This document shows positions 40,222 to 49,061 of a stretch of DNA of 64,000 nucleotides, in pieces. The stretch is from CADEDH01 sp965216205 (GTDB lineage: Bacteria > Actinomycetota > Acidimicrobiia > Acidimicrobiales > SZUA-35). Numbering within the stretch: position 1 is the first letter of the stretch; each line of letters opens with the position of its first letter. Position numbers and translations under genes: made by a program. The DNA lies in the NCBI GenBank assembly GCA_965216205.1, contig OZ244139.1, forward strand, positions 2,542,001 through 2,606,000, given 5' to 3'. Below the pieces are notes generated by a model. The model saw only the letters and a program-made list of their open reading frames with translations. It searched no databases and was not told where the DNA came from.

Positions 40222-41559
40222 ATGAAGCAAAGCCTGCTGAGAATGCTGGCGCTGCTCTTCGCCATGGCGTTGATCGCAGCCGCCTGCGGAGGCGATGACG
40301 GCGACGACGACGCCGGCGACGGCACCGAGGAGAGCGATGGCGGAGACGCCGCCGATGTCGGTGGTGGCGAGGGCAACGTCGTGACGATCCTCGGTCCGGA
40401 GACGGGTGAGGAGGCAGCCGGTTTCGAGGAGGCGTTCGCCCCCTTCACCGAAGAGACCGGTATCGAGGTCCAGTACACCGGCAGCCGGGATGCCACGACC
40501 GAGATGAACCTCGCGGTCGAGGGTGGGAGCCCGCCCGACATCGGCGTCATCCCCCAGCCCGGTCGACTCGTCGGCTTCGCCCAGAACGGCGACCTGATCC
40601 CGCTGCCTCAGGAGATGGTCGACGGGGTCGTAGACCAGTACGCACCGACGCTCTTCGAGGCGGCGACCTACGAGGGCTCGGTCTACGGCATGCCCAACAA
40701 GGGCGACGTCAAGAGTCTCGTCTGGTACAGCCCGTCGATGTTCGAGGAGAACGGCTACGAGATCCCCGAGACCTGGGGGGAGCTCGAGGCGCTGACCGAG
40801 CAGATGAAGACGGACGGCGTCGCCCCGTGGTGCATCGGCATCGGTTCGGGCGACGCCACCGGCTGGCCCTTCACCGATTGGATGGAGGACATGATGCTCC
40901 GGATCCACGGTCCGGACGTCTACGACCAGTGGGTCAACCACGAGATCCCGTTCAATGATCCCCAGGTGGCCGAGGTCGCCCAGTTCGTGGCCGACATCTG
41001 GTTCGAGGAGGGCAACGTGGCCGGCGGGCGTGACATCATCGCCCAGACCGGGTTCCAGGAGGCGGGTCTCGGCGTCCTCTCCGGCGACTGCGGTCTGCAT
41101 CGGCAGGCCAACTTCTACGCCGCCCAGTTCGTCGACGCCGGCGCCACCATCGGCGAGGACGTCGACGTGTTCTACCTGCCGACCATCGAGGGCAACGACT
41201 TCGGCGACGTCCTCCTGACGGCTGGCACCTACGTCGTGGCGTTCAACGATCGACCGGAGATCATGCAGGTGATCGAGTACATCGGCTCCGCCGAGTACGC
41301 GAACGCCCGGATCGCGGCCGACAAGGGTGGCTTCCTGTCGCCGAACCTCACCCACGACACGTCGCTCTACTCCTCGGACCTGGATCGGTTCCTGGCCGAC
41401 CTGCTGGTCACCTCCGATCCTCAGCGATTCGATGCCTCGGACCTCATGCCGGGTGAGGTCGGGTCCGGCGAGTGGTGGCGCTCCGGGACCGACTTCGTAT
41501 CGGGCTCCATCGAGCTCCAGGAGTTCCTTGACAACACGGAAGAGGCCTGGCCAAGCTAG
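40222..41559 (+). CDS. Sugar ABC transporter substrate-binding lipoprotein
   Basis: 445 residues. Signal peptide MKQSLLRMLALLFAMALIAA with lipobox around AAACGG (Cys 22), then an acidic Gly/Asp-rich linker to about residue 50. The mature part is a CUT1-type binding protein: TGIEVQYTGSRDATTEMNLA, GGSPPDIGVIPQPGRLVGFA, EATYEGSVYGMPNKGDVKSL with close variants, like AglE/ThuE alpha-glucoside or sugar receptors. Lipid-anchored outside the membrane, it delivers the sugar to the two permeases. Strong ribosome site AGAGGAGAGGAACCG. Likely target of the adjacent operator. Confidence 0.9.
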   Translation: MKQSLLRMLALLFAMALIAAACGGDDGDDDAGDGTEESDGGDAADVGGGEGNVVTILGPETGEEAAGFEEAFAPFTEETGIEVQYTGSRDATTEMNLAVEGGSPPDIGVIPQPGRLVGFAQNGDLIPLPQEMVDGVVDQYAPTLFEAATYEGSVYGMPNKGDVKSLVWYSPSMFEENGYEIPETWGELEALTEQMKTDGVAPWCIGIGSGDATGWPFTDWMEDMMLRIHGPDVYDQWVNHEIPFNDPQVAEVAQFVADIWFEEGNVAGGRDIIAQTGFQEAGLGVLSGDCGLHRQANFYAAQFVDAGATIGEDVDVFYLPTIEGNDFGDVLLTAGTYVVAFNDRPEIMQVIEYIGSAEYANARIAADKGGFLSPNLTHDTSLYSSDLDRFLADLLVTSDPQRFDASDLMPGEVGSGEWWRSGTDFVSGSIELQEFLDNTEEAWPS

Positions 41560-41654
41560 ACGCCCGAGCGTCAACGAGCACATGTAGGGGTAGTTTGGGG
41601 GCGGTGCCGGCACGGCACCGCCCCCGGTGAACCGAAGTACAAGGGGGAACAAGC

Positions 41655-43490
41655 GTGGACGTGGTCCTCACCACGGTGATCAGCACGGTGGTAGCCATCG
41701 CGATCTCGGCCGGCATCTTCTTCGGCGCAAACGCGCTGGTCGACTCCACCACCCATCGGTGGCCGGTCGCCGTCGCCGGACTGGGCGCCTTCGTCGGCCT
41801 GATCGTCGGGGCCATCCTCCAGCACAACGGCTGGCTCAAGGTCGGCGGCGACCTCGCCGGTCCGTTCAAGAACGGCTGGCTGACGCTGCTGCTCGGGATC
41901 GTGGTCGGGGCGGCTGCCGGCTACGGCCTGGGAACGGTCCGGGAACCCGACTACGCCACGAGACAGCGATCCGAGCACCGATGGCGCCCCGTGGTGTTCG
42001 TCGGGCCCGCGGTTGCGTTCGTGCTGCTTGGCCTGGCCCTCCCCAGCCTGAGCACCTTGATCATCAGCTTCCGGGGTGGCCGCAGGGGCGAGGGGGGTTT
42101 CTCGCTCGGCAACTACGAGACGATCTTCAGCGATGAGGACTTCTTCAACGTCATCGACTTCGATCGGATCTTCACGAGCCGGCTCTTCATCGCCGGCCTC
42201 ATCGGCATCATCATCGCCGTTTTCGCCGCCTACGCCAGCGCCGTCCAACTCGACGACAACAACGAGGCTCGCCTCGTCAACACCGCCATGCGCGGCCTGC
42301 TCATCGCCCACGTCGGGGCGGCGGTCCTCGTGGTCGTCGGCCTGATCGAAGGGATCGCCCGAGACCCGAACCAGTCGTGGATCTTCGACACGATCATCAC
42401 GCCGCTCATCAGCAGCCGCATCGTGCTCTGGCTGCTCGTCGCCACGTACTTCGCCGGCGGCATCGCCTACCTGGTTCGAACCCGGTCATCGCTGCAAGGC
42501 ATCGGCGCCACCGCAACCGGTCGCAGTGCGACGGGCGATCGCCGGACGCTGGGAATGAGCCCCGTGCTCGTCGGCATGCTCGCCGCGGCCGCCGTTCTGG
42601 CCGTCGTGCTCGGATTGATCGATGCGGTCACCACCGCCGAATTCGTGTCGTTGATCCTGCTCGTGGCGGGGTTGGGCCTGCTGTCGGCGGTTCTCGCCGC
42701 CAACAGCCACGCCAACAACCTCGATCTCGGCTCTCCGGCTTCGTCGCTCGCACTGGTGGTGGCCGCGATCCTCCTCGCCCTCGCCGTGTTCTCGACGCTG
42801 CAATCGGTGCTGTGGAACAACCTGTGGTGGGTCGCCACCGTCACCGGGCTGTCCACGGTGTTCGGCCTGCTGCTGGCGATCCTCGCCGACCGGGCCAGAG
42901 GTGAGACGACGGCGAGGACCTTCATCTTCCTCCCCATGGCGATCTCGATGGTCGGCGCCGCCGTCATCTGGGATTTCGTGTTCGAGTTGCAGGCCTTCGG
43001 CAATCAGACCGGCCTCATGAACGCCATCCTCCAGGGCCTCGGGTTCCAGGCCCGTGGTTTCTTCATCAATTCGAGCATGATCCCATGGAACAACTTCTGG
43101 ATCATGATGATCATGGTCTGGATCCAGACCGGGTTCGCCATGGTCATCCTCTCGGCCTCGATCAAGGGAGTGCCAGACGAACTGCTCGAAGCGGCCCGCG
43201 TCGACGGCGCGTCGGAGGTACAGGTCTTCTGGCGGGTCATCATCCCCCAGATCCGCACCACGATCATCGTGGTCGTGACGACGCTGATCATCATCGTCAT
43301 GAAGGTCTTCGACCTGGTGAAGGCGACGACGGGCGGCGCAAACGACACGAACGTGCTGGCCAACGAGATGTTCAACCAGTTGCGCGACTCGAACTTCTCG
43401 CTCTCGAGCGCGTTCGCGGTCTTGATCTTCGCCCTCGTCCTGCCGGTGATGATCTACAACGTCCGCAGCAACCTCAAGGAGCTCGCCTGA
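41655..43490 (+). CDS. Sugar ABC transporter permease, unusually long (AglF/MalF-like)
   Basis: 611 residues, about twice a normal CUT1 permease. The C-terminal part (about 370-611) is the standard domain with the EAA loop ELLEAARVDGASEVQVFWRV (contact with the ATPase) and the TFIFLPMAISMVGAAVIWDF helix. The N-terminal part contributes at least seven further hydrophobic helices (for example 1-30, 39-57, 75-95, 110-140, 170-195), including a segment VVFVGPAVAFVLLGLALPSL that resembles the first helix of a permease interrupted by inserted helices. Start GTG at 41655 with AAGGGGGAACAAGC upstream. Its TGA overlaps the next ATG by one base. Confidence 0.9.
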   Translation: MDVVLTTVISTVVAIAISAGIFFGANALVDSTTHRWPVAVAGLGAFVGLIVGAILQHNGWLKVGGDLAGPFKNGWLTLLLGIVVGAAAGYGLGTVREPDYATRQRSEHRWRPVVFVGPAVAFVLLGLALPSLSTLIISFRGGRRGEGGFSLGNYETIFSDEDFFNVIDFDRIFTSRLFIAGLIGIIIAVFAAYASAVQLDDNNEARLVNTAMRGLLIAHVGAAVLVVVGLIEGIARDPNQSWIFDTIITPLISSRIVLWLLVATYFAGGIAYLVRTRSSLQGIGATATGRSATGDRRTLGMSPVLVGMLAAAAVLAVVLGLIDAVTTAEFVSLILLVAGLGLLSAVLAANSHANNLDLGSPASSLALVVAAILLALAVFSTLQSVLWNNLWWVATVTGLSTVFGLLLAILADRARGETTARTFIFLPMAISMVGAAVIWDFVFELQAFGNQTGLMNAILQGLGFQARGFFINSSMIPWNNFWIMMIMVWIQTGFAMVILSASIKGVPDELLEAARVDGASEVQVFWRVIIPQIRTTIIVVVTTLIIIVMKVFDLVKATTGGANDTNVLANEMFNQLRDSNFSLSSAFAVLIFALVLPVMIYNVRSNLKELA

Positions 43491-44479
43491 TGGCCGCCCC
43501 CACCGCACCGACGTTGCACGACGAGCCCGGTGTCTTCTCGGCCCAGGCGGCAGCCACGCAGACCGTCGGCGGCCGCATGGCTCGTCTGATCGCCTCCATC
43601 CCGACGTGGGTCCTGTGGGCCGTCGTCGTGATCTGGACCGTCCCGACGCTCGGGCTGCTCGTGTCGTCGTTCCGCCCGGTAGAAGCGATCAACGACACCG
43701 GCTGGTGGAACGCGTTGCTGCCGCAGAACTGGGACCAGTTCACGCTGGCCAACTATGACGAGATCCTCACCGAGTCGGCGGGCCGGCTTCCGATCTGGCA
43801 GAACTTCCTGAACACGCTGGCCATCGTGTTGCCGGCAACGGTCATCCCGATCGCGATCGCCACGATCGCCGCCTACGGCTTCGCCTGGATGGAGTTCAAG
43901 GGCAGGAACTGGTTGTTCGTTGGCTTGATCGCGATGATGGCGCTACCCAACCAGATGACCTTCGTTCCGCTCATCCAGCTGTTCGAGTCGGGCGCCTCCT
44001 GGACGATCCCCGGTACCGAGCAGACGCTCCGGCTGTTCCCCGATCTCGACATCAACGGCACCGCGGCGGCGGTGTGGCTGACCCATACCTCGTTCGGGTT
44101 GCCACTGGCCATCTTCCTGATGCACAACTACGTCTCCCAGTTGCCGAAGGACATCTTCGAGGCGGCCAGGATCGACGGTGCCAACCACTACACGATCTTC
44201 ATGAAGCTGGTCCTGCCGCTGTCGCTGCCGGCGATCGCGGCATTCGGTATCTTCCAGTTCCTCTGGACCTGGAACGACTTCCTCATCGCGTCGGTGTTCC
44301 TCGATGGCGACAAGGTTCCATTGACGGTCGCGTTGGTGAACATCGTCGGCGAGCAGGGCCAGGATGCCCACCTTCGATTCCCCGCCGGCTTCATCACCAT
44401 CGTCGTCCCGCTCCTGGTGTTCTTCGCCCTCCAGAAGCACTTCGTGCGCGGCCTGTTGGCGGGCTCGGTGAAGGGTTAA
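43490..44479 (+). CDS. Sugar ABC transporter permease (AglG/MalG-like)
   Basis: 329 residues. Six membrane helices after a 35-residue cytoplasmic N-terminus. The family core is present: NFLNTLAIVLPATVIPIAIA, AAYGFAWMEFKGRNWLFVGL, and the EAA loop DIFEAARIDGANHYTIFMKL followed by VLPLSLPAIAAFGIFQFLWT. It partners the longer permease. Its TAA overlaps the stop of the convergent gene in the 4-base palindrome TTAA. Confidence 0.93.
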   Translation: MAAPTAPTLHDEPGVFSAQAAATQTVGGRMARLIASIPTWVLWAVVVIWTVPTLGLLVSSFRPVEAINDTGWWNALLPQNWDQFTLANYDEILTESAGRLPIWQNFLNTLAIVLPATVIPIAIATIAAYGFAWMEFKGRNWLFVGLIAMMALPNQMTFVPLIQLFESGASWTIPGTEQTLRLFPDLDINGTAAAVWLTHTSFGLPLAIFLMHNYVSQLPKDIFEAARIDGANHYTIFMKLVLPLSLPAIAAFGIFQFLWTWNDFLIASVFLDGDKVPLTVALVNIVGEQGQDAHLRFPAGFITIVVPLLVFFALQKHFVRGLLAGSVKG

Positions 44480-45699
44480 CCACCTTCGGGCGCTGCGCCC
44501 ACGGCCACGATCGGCCCGAGGCCGTCCAGGTGGATGAGCTCCACGTCGTCTGGCGTGATGAGCGTGATCGCCTGCCGATGAGCCAGCACGATTCGATCAG
44601 CGTCGAGCGCCACGGCGTCGACGCAACCGATACCGGCGGGATGCAGTTCTCGTTCGACGATCGGCGCTTCGGTCCCCACGGTGAGCAGCACCAATCGACC
44701 GAGGTACTCGGCCACGAGGTGAGCGACGCCGGGCGTCACCCCCGGGGTCGCCAGGCCGCAGCGAGGGCGAAACCGGTACTGGCGGTCGAGGGTGACCGAT
44801 TCGCCGGTCACCAGGTCGGCGAGGGTCAACTGGCCGCACTGCATCGCCTCGTCGCACGCTCGTGACACGACCCAGTCGGCGGCCCCGGTGATGACCTCAC
44901 CGGAGAGGTCGAGCGCTCGAACCGATCCGTCGTCGTCGACGAGGAAGTTTCGCCCCGACCCCTCGACCACGAGACCCTGCTCGGCGACGAGGCGCACCTC
45001 CGGGAGACTGGTCCGGTCGCCGAAGGCGTCGATCCAACGGACATCGACCTCATCGTCGGTCAGCCGCCAACGGATCAGTCCCGTCGGGATTCCCACCCAG
45101 GCATGACCGCCCTCCTGCGTCAGACCGGTGACGCCATAGGTGGTGCGGGTGCCGAGGTCGACGAGACGCTCCCGGCGGGCGATCATCCCGTCGAAGCTGA
45201 GCAGGTGATAGCGACCGTCGGCGTCGACCGCCACGCCGCGATCGGTCCCGAAGAATCGGAGGTCGAGCACGGCGGGGCGAGCCGCCGCAGCGCCCAGCCA
45301 CGGCACGGGGATCGACTCGGCCTGCCCGGTGGCCAGATCGACCGACCACAGTGCGAGCTCCTCGTCGCCGGCGGCGACGAACACCCGCGGCGGCTCAGGC
45401 ATCGCCGACGCCTCGAAGTCGACCACCGACGGACCAGCTGCAGAACCACCGTCGGCGCCAGCGAGAGGCGTCGATGATGTGGTGGGAGTAGGCGCGGTGC
45501 TGGCAGGGGAGCCGTCTCCGGATTCGGCGGCCGGCTGTGGCCGGCTCAGCCACACCGCCACGACGAGGAGCGCCACGAGACCGAGGCCGGCGACGACCCG
45601 CGGCATGGGTCGGGTCCGCACCGCCACGAGGTCGGGGCCCGACCGCGATCCAGCATCGCCCACGGTGCCGTCGGACGGCTCGACGAGCTCGATCCCCAT
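44476..45699 (-). CDS. Membrane-anchored beta-propeller-like hypothetical protein
   Basis: 407 residues. After about 33 cytoplasmic residues a single hydrophobic segment VVAGLGLVALLVVAVWLSRP (about 35-54) acts as a signal anchor, then a Ser/Thr/Pro-rich spacer to about 100. The extracellular part is built of repeating short beta blocks (DEELALWSVDLATGQAESIP, AVDADGRYHLLSFDGM, and similar), as in WD/YncE-like propellers, but no repeat matches a named family. Function unknown. The ATG at 45699 has GGAGG upstream; a longer reading frame is rejected for lack of protein-like sequence. Confidence 0.7.
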   Translation of the reverse strand: MGIELVEPSDGTVGDAGSRSGPDLVAVRTRPMPRVVAGLGLVALLVVAVWLSRPQPAAESGDGSPASTAPTPTTSSTPLAGADGGSAAGPSVVDFEASAMPEPPRVFVAAGDEELALWSVDLATGQAESIPVPWLGAAAARPAVLDLRFFGTDRGVAVDADGRYHLLSFDGMIARRERLVDLGTRTTYGVTGLTQEGGHAWVGIPTGLIRWRLTDDEVDVRWIDAFGDRTSLPEVRLVAEQGLVVEGSGRNFLVDDDGSVRALDLSGEVITGAADWVVSRACDEAMQCGQLTLADLVTGESVTLDRQYRFRPRCGLATPGVTPGVAHLVAEYLGRLVLLTVGTEAPIVERELHPAGIGCVDAVALDADRIVLAHRQAITLITPDDVELIHLDGLGPIVAVGAAPEGG

Positions 45700-45796
45700 C
45701 CCCCCATCCTCCCACACCACCTCGCTCGCTGGTCGCCCGATGCCACTCGTCGGCGACCGTCGGACGGCTGACAGGCTCGCGGTAGCGTGCAACGCC

Positions 45797-46219
45797 ATGA
45801 ACGACTTTCTCGACTTCAACCAGAAGGTGATCGACGAGTTCCGCGCCAACGACGGCGTGTGCGGTGGCCCGTTCGAGGGGGCACCGATGATCCTCATCAC
45901 GATGACCGGGGCCAAGAGCGGCCGCGAGCTCTGCTCGCCGCTCGTCTACTCGACCGACGGCGACGACGTGGTGATCATTGCGTCGAAGGCCGGCGCGCCG
46001 ACCAACCCGAACTGGTACCACAACCTCGTCGCCAACCCGAACGTCACCGTCGAGATCGGGACCGACAAGTACGAGGCGACGGCGAACCTGGTCGAGGGCG
46101 ACGAGCGCAAGCGCCTCTTCGACGCCCAGGCGGCCCAGATGCCGCAGTTCGCCGAGTACGAGAAGAGCGCGGCCGAGCACGGCCGGGAGATCCCCGTCTT
46201 CCGCCTCGTCAGGAGCTGA
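45797..46219 (+). CDS. Deazaflavin (F420)-dependent nitroreductase family protein (DDN-like)
   Basis: 140 residues. Characteristic blocks: MILITMTGAKSGRELCSPLV (strand pair binding F420), then SKAGAPTNPNWYHNLVANPN and VTVEIGTDKYEATANLVEGD, and a final helix and FRLVRS tail. DDN-type enzymes use reduced F420 to reduce quinones or nitroimidazoles; function in this organism is unknown. Its presence supports F420 synthesis and an actinobacterial host. Divergent from the propeller gene across 97 bases. Confidence 0.88.
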   Translation: MNDFLDFNQKVIDEFRANDGVCGGPFEGAPMILITMTGAKSGRELCSPLVYSTDGDDVVIIASKAGAPTNPNWYHNLVANPNVTVEIGTDKYEATANLVEGDERKRLFDAQAAQMPQFAEYEKSAAEHGREIPVFRLVRS

Positions 46220-46233
46220 CGTCGCCGATCCGT

Positions 46234-47133
46234 CTATGCGGTCGGCGCGAGTGCTGCGGCGTGGTTGGTGTGGCTGACGATCGCGTCCACCACGAGGGGC
46301 CACAGTGGGCGGGGGAGGTCGTGCCCCATGTCGTGGAGGAACAGGAGGTTGGCGCCGGGGACCAGCTCCGCGGTGCGCTCGCCTCCCTTGGGCATGATGA
46401 GTTGATCGTCGCGCCCGTGGATCACCAGCGTCGGCACGTTCAGCGCGGCCAGGCCAGCAGCCCGGTCGCCCGACGCTCGCACAGCGGCCATCTGCCGCAG
46501 CATGCCCTCAGGGTAGAACGCCCGGTCGAAGGCGGCGGCGGCCCGGGCCGCCGCCTCGTCCCGATCGAAGTAGCGGCGGCTGCTGAAGATCGCCGATCGC
46601 TCGACGCTGGCCGCGATGTAGGCCTCGCGCTCGGTGGGCAACGGTGCGGCCAGCGCCGCCCCCGCTTCCGGGCTCGACTCGAAGTAGTCGGGCTCGCTCG
46701 TGGTCGACATGATCGACGTCATCGACAGCACCCGGTCCGGGTGATCGATGGCGATCTGCTGGACGATCATGCCACCCATCGACGAGCCGGCGATGTGGGC
46801 CGCCTCGACCCCGAGGTGATCGAGCAGACCCACCGCGTCGTCGGCGAACGTCGACAAGGTGTAGGGCACCTCGGGCATCGGTCCCTCGCCGGCACTCGCC
46901 GCCAGCACGGCCTGCACATCGACCTCGACGCCGTCGAGGTGGGTCGACAGGCCGACGTCTCGGTTGTCGAAGCTGATCACGAACCGCCCGCGCTCGGCGA
47001 ACGCCTCGCGGAACCCGTCGCCCCACTGCAGGATCTGCGACGAGTAGCCGTTGACGAGGAGCAGCGCCGGGTCATCCGGATCACCGTGGGTCTCGTAGTA
47101 GAGCTCGATTCCGTTCGATGGCGCGGTGGGCAT
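46234..47133 (-). CDS. Alpha/beta hydrolase
   Basis: 299 residues. Alpha/beta hydrolase fold with NGIELYYETHGDPDDPALLL, oxyanion-side VNGYSSQILQWGDGF, nucleophile elbow IAGSSMGGMIVQQIAIDHPD (Ser in GSSMGG), acid in LVIHGRDDQLIMP and His in LFLHDMGHDLPRPLWPLVVD. It resembles the lipase/haloperoxidase-like group; substrate unknown. The ATG at 47133 follows GAGGAGGAACC. It is 68 bases downstream of the TPP enzyme gene and could share its transcript. Confidence 0.9.
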   Translation of the reverse strand: MPTAPSNGIELYYETHGDPDDPALLLVNGYSSQILQWGDGFREAFAERGRFVISFDNRDVGLSTHLDGVEVDVQAVLAASAGEGPMPEVPYTLSTFADDAVGLLDHLGVEAAHIAGSSMGGMIVQQIAIDHPDRVLSMTSIMSTTSEPDYFESSPEAGAALAAPLPTEREAYIAASVERSAIFSSRRYFDRDEAAARAAAAFDRAFYPEGMLRQMAAVRASGDRAAGLAALNVPTLVIHGRDDQLIMPKGGERTAELVPGANLLFLHDMGHDLPRPLWPLVVDAIVSHTNHAAALAPTA

Positions 47134-47201
47134 GGTTCCTCCTCGGGTGGGGTCGGCGACAACGCTGCCACGACCGAGCCGCGCCGTCGAGCCGGCGCCG
47201 G

Positions 47202-48953
47202 CTACGACGGCTTCGGACCCACCAGGTTGAGCAGCGCCTGCCGGCCGTCGTCCTCCACCGCCTTGCGGGCACGGTCGAGGGCGGCGGGGAGCTCCTCGGG
47301 GTCCTCGACCCGCTCGGCGTGGCCGCCAGCGGCCTGGCAGATCATCTCGTAGTCGACGCTCGGTCCCAGGTCGCTGAAGGGGAACTCGCCGGTCTTCACC
47401 GCCCAGCCCTCCGGGTACACCATCTGCGTCGCCCGCTTCACCGCGCCCCAGGTCTCGTTGTTCCACACGAGGTAGAGCACCGGGAGATCCATGCGCCGCG
47501 AAACCCAGTGGGCTGCGGTCGGGGCGCCGAACACGTACGAGCCATCGCCGATGCAGGCGATGACCGTCTTGTCGGGGGCGGCCAGTTTCGCTCCGAGGGC
47601 GGCTCCGAGGCCCCAACCGAGCACCCCGGCGCCCGAGACGCCGAAGAAGGTGCCGGGCTCGGTGAGGCGGAGTTGGGTGGTGTCGAACCCGAGCTCGTTG
47701 ACGACGATCGTGTCAGCGCTGCGGAGCTGCTCCACGCACGCGGTCATCCACGCCTTGTCGAGAGGCTCCGCCTGCCGGCCGGCGTCGGCCCTGACCGCTG
47801 CCGCGTCGCGAAGCTTGGTGTGCTCATCGCTCCAGCGCTCTGCTCGAGCGATTGCCACCGCGGGATCGACGCTGTGGTCGGCGAGCGCGGCGTTGATCGC
47901 CTCAAGATTGTGGCGAACGGAGCCGCCGAGGTTGAGGTCGACCCGGAAGCCGCGGACCGGGTAGTGGCTGTGGAGCGGATCGGCGGCGATGCCGATGACG
48001 GTGGCCTCGGGATTCGGTTCCGCCCGCTTGGGTGTCCAGGGCACATCGCTCTCGACCACCACGACCACATCCGCGTGCTGGAGGAAGCGGCCGGGGTCGG
48101 TGGCGAGGTAGAGGTGGTGATCCTGAGCCATGTTCAGGTGCGTGGGATAGGGGTCGATGACACACATCCCCAGGCGCTCGGCGAGCGCGGTCAGCGGGGC
48201 GACCGCGCCGGGGTCGCGCCCGGCGGCCCGGGTGATCAGCACCGGATTGTCGGCCGCCGCCAGCAGCTCGGCGGCTCGGGTGATCACGTCGGGGCCAGCC
48301 ATCGTGTCACCGGCGTTCATCCGCGGTCGGCTGTGCGCTCGGGAGGGTTCCGGCGTGGCCTGCTCCTCGGCGGCGAGGACCTCCCGGGGGAGTGTGAGGT
48401 ACACGGGGGCCTGGGGTTCGGTCCGAGTGATGGCGAGCGCACGATCGACGACGCCCGCGAGGTCCGAGCCATTGCGCAGCTCATAGTCCCACTTGACCCA
48501 CTCCCGAGCCATCGAGCCCTGATCGAACGATTCCTGGGCCCAGTGGATGTGGATGTCGCGTGAGCCGAGGAGGTCGCCTTCGGTGAGCGGTGTTCGGCCG
48601 GCGCTGAACAGCATCGGGATCTGTGAGCGGTTGGCGTTGATCAGGCCCCCGATCGAGTTGGCCGTGCCGGCCACGGTGTGCACCATGACCGCCTGCGGCT
48701 CGCCGGTGACCATCGTGTAGCCGTGGGCCATGGCCACCGCCACGATCTCGTGGGGAACCGTGACCGGCTCCGGCACCGGCAGGCCATCGGCGGTGCGGCG
48801 GGCGTAGGCGTCGATGATCGGCCCGAAGTCCGTCCCGCCGTTCCCGAACAGGTAGCGGAAGCCACGACCGTGGAGAAGATCGAGGTAGGCGTCCGCCACC
48901 GACACCTCGTCGCGGTCCTCACCCATCGCCTTCTCCTCGCCGTCGGTGCTCAC
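47202..48953 (-). CDS. Thiamine-diphosphate enzyme, acetolactate synthase-like
   Basis: 583 residues with the three POX/AHAS domains. The N-terminal PYR domain starts VADAYLDLLHGRGFRYLFGN and has the activating Glu in VTVPHEIVAVAMAHGYTMVT. The middle domain holds DPYPTHLNMAQDHHLYLATD. The C-terminal PP domain has the GDG-to-NN motif: CIGDGSYVFGAPTAAHWVSR with VWNNETWG about 26 residues later. It could be a decarboxylase (benzoylformate or oxalyl type) or a synthase; the name cannot be fixed. Start is GTG at 48953 with an alternative ATG at about residue 10. Divergent from the hydroxyacid dehydrogenase gene. Confidence 0.88.
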   Translation of the reverse strand: MSTDGEEKAMGEDRDEVSVADAYLDLLHGRGFRYLFGNGGTDFGPIIDAYARRTADGLPVPEPVTVPHEIVAVAMAHGYTMVTGEPQAVMVHTVAGTANSIGGLINANRSQIPMLFSAGRTPLTEGDLLGSRDIHIHWAQESFDQGSMAREWVKWDYELRNGSDLAGVVDRALAITRTEPQAPVYLTLPREVLAAEEQATPEPSRAHSRPRMNAGDTMAGPDVITRAAELLAAADNPVLITRAAGRDPGAVAPLTALAERLGMCVIDPYPTHLNMAQDHHLYLATDPGRFLQHADVVVVVESDVPWTPKRAEPNPEATVIGIAADPLHSHYPVRGFRVDLNLGGSVRHNLEAINAALADHSVDPAVAIARAERWSDEHTKLRDAAAVRADAGRQAEPLDKAWMTACVEQLRSADTIVVNELGFDTTQLRLTEPGTFFGVSGAGVLGWGLGAALGAKLAAPDKTVIACIGDGSYVFGAPTAAHWVSRRMDLPVLYLVWNNETWGAVKRATQMVYPEGWAVKTGEFPFSDLGPSVDYEMICQAAGGHAERVEDPEELPAALDRARKAVEDDGRQALLNLVGPKPS

Positions 48954-49061
48954 GGGCGCGAGCCTAGTTCGCCTCGACGCCCTGGACCGCTGCCGGGAGA
49001 CCGACCAGAGCTACCGGCGGGCGGGTGACCGGCGGGTTCGTCGTGACCTAGGGTCGGGTTG

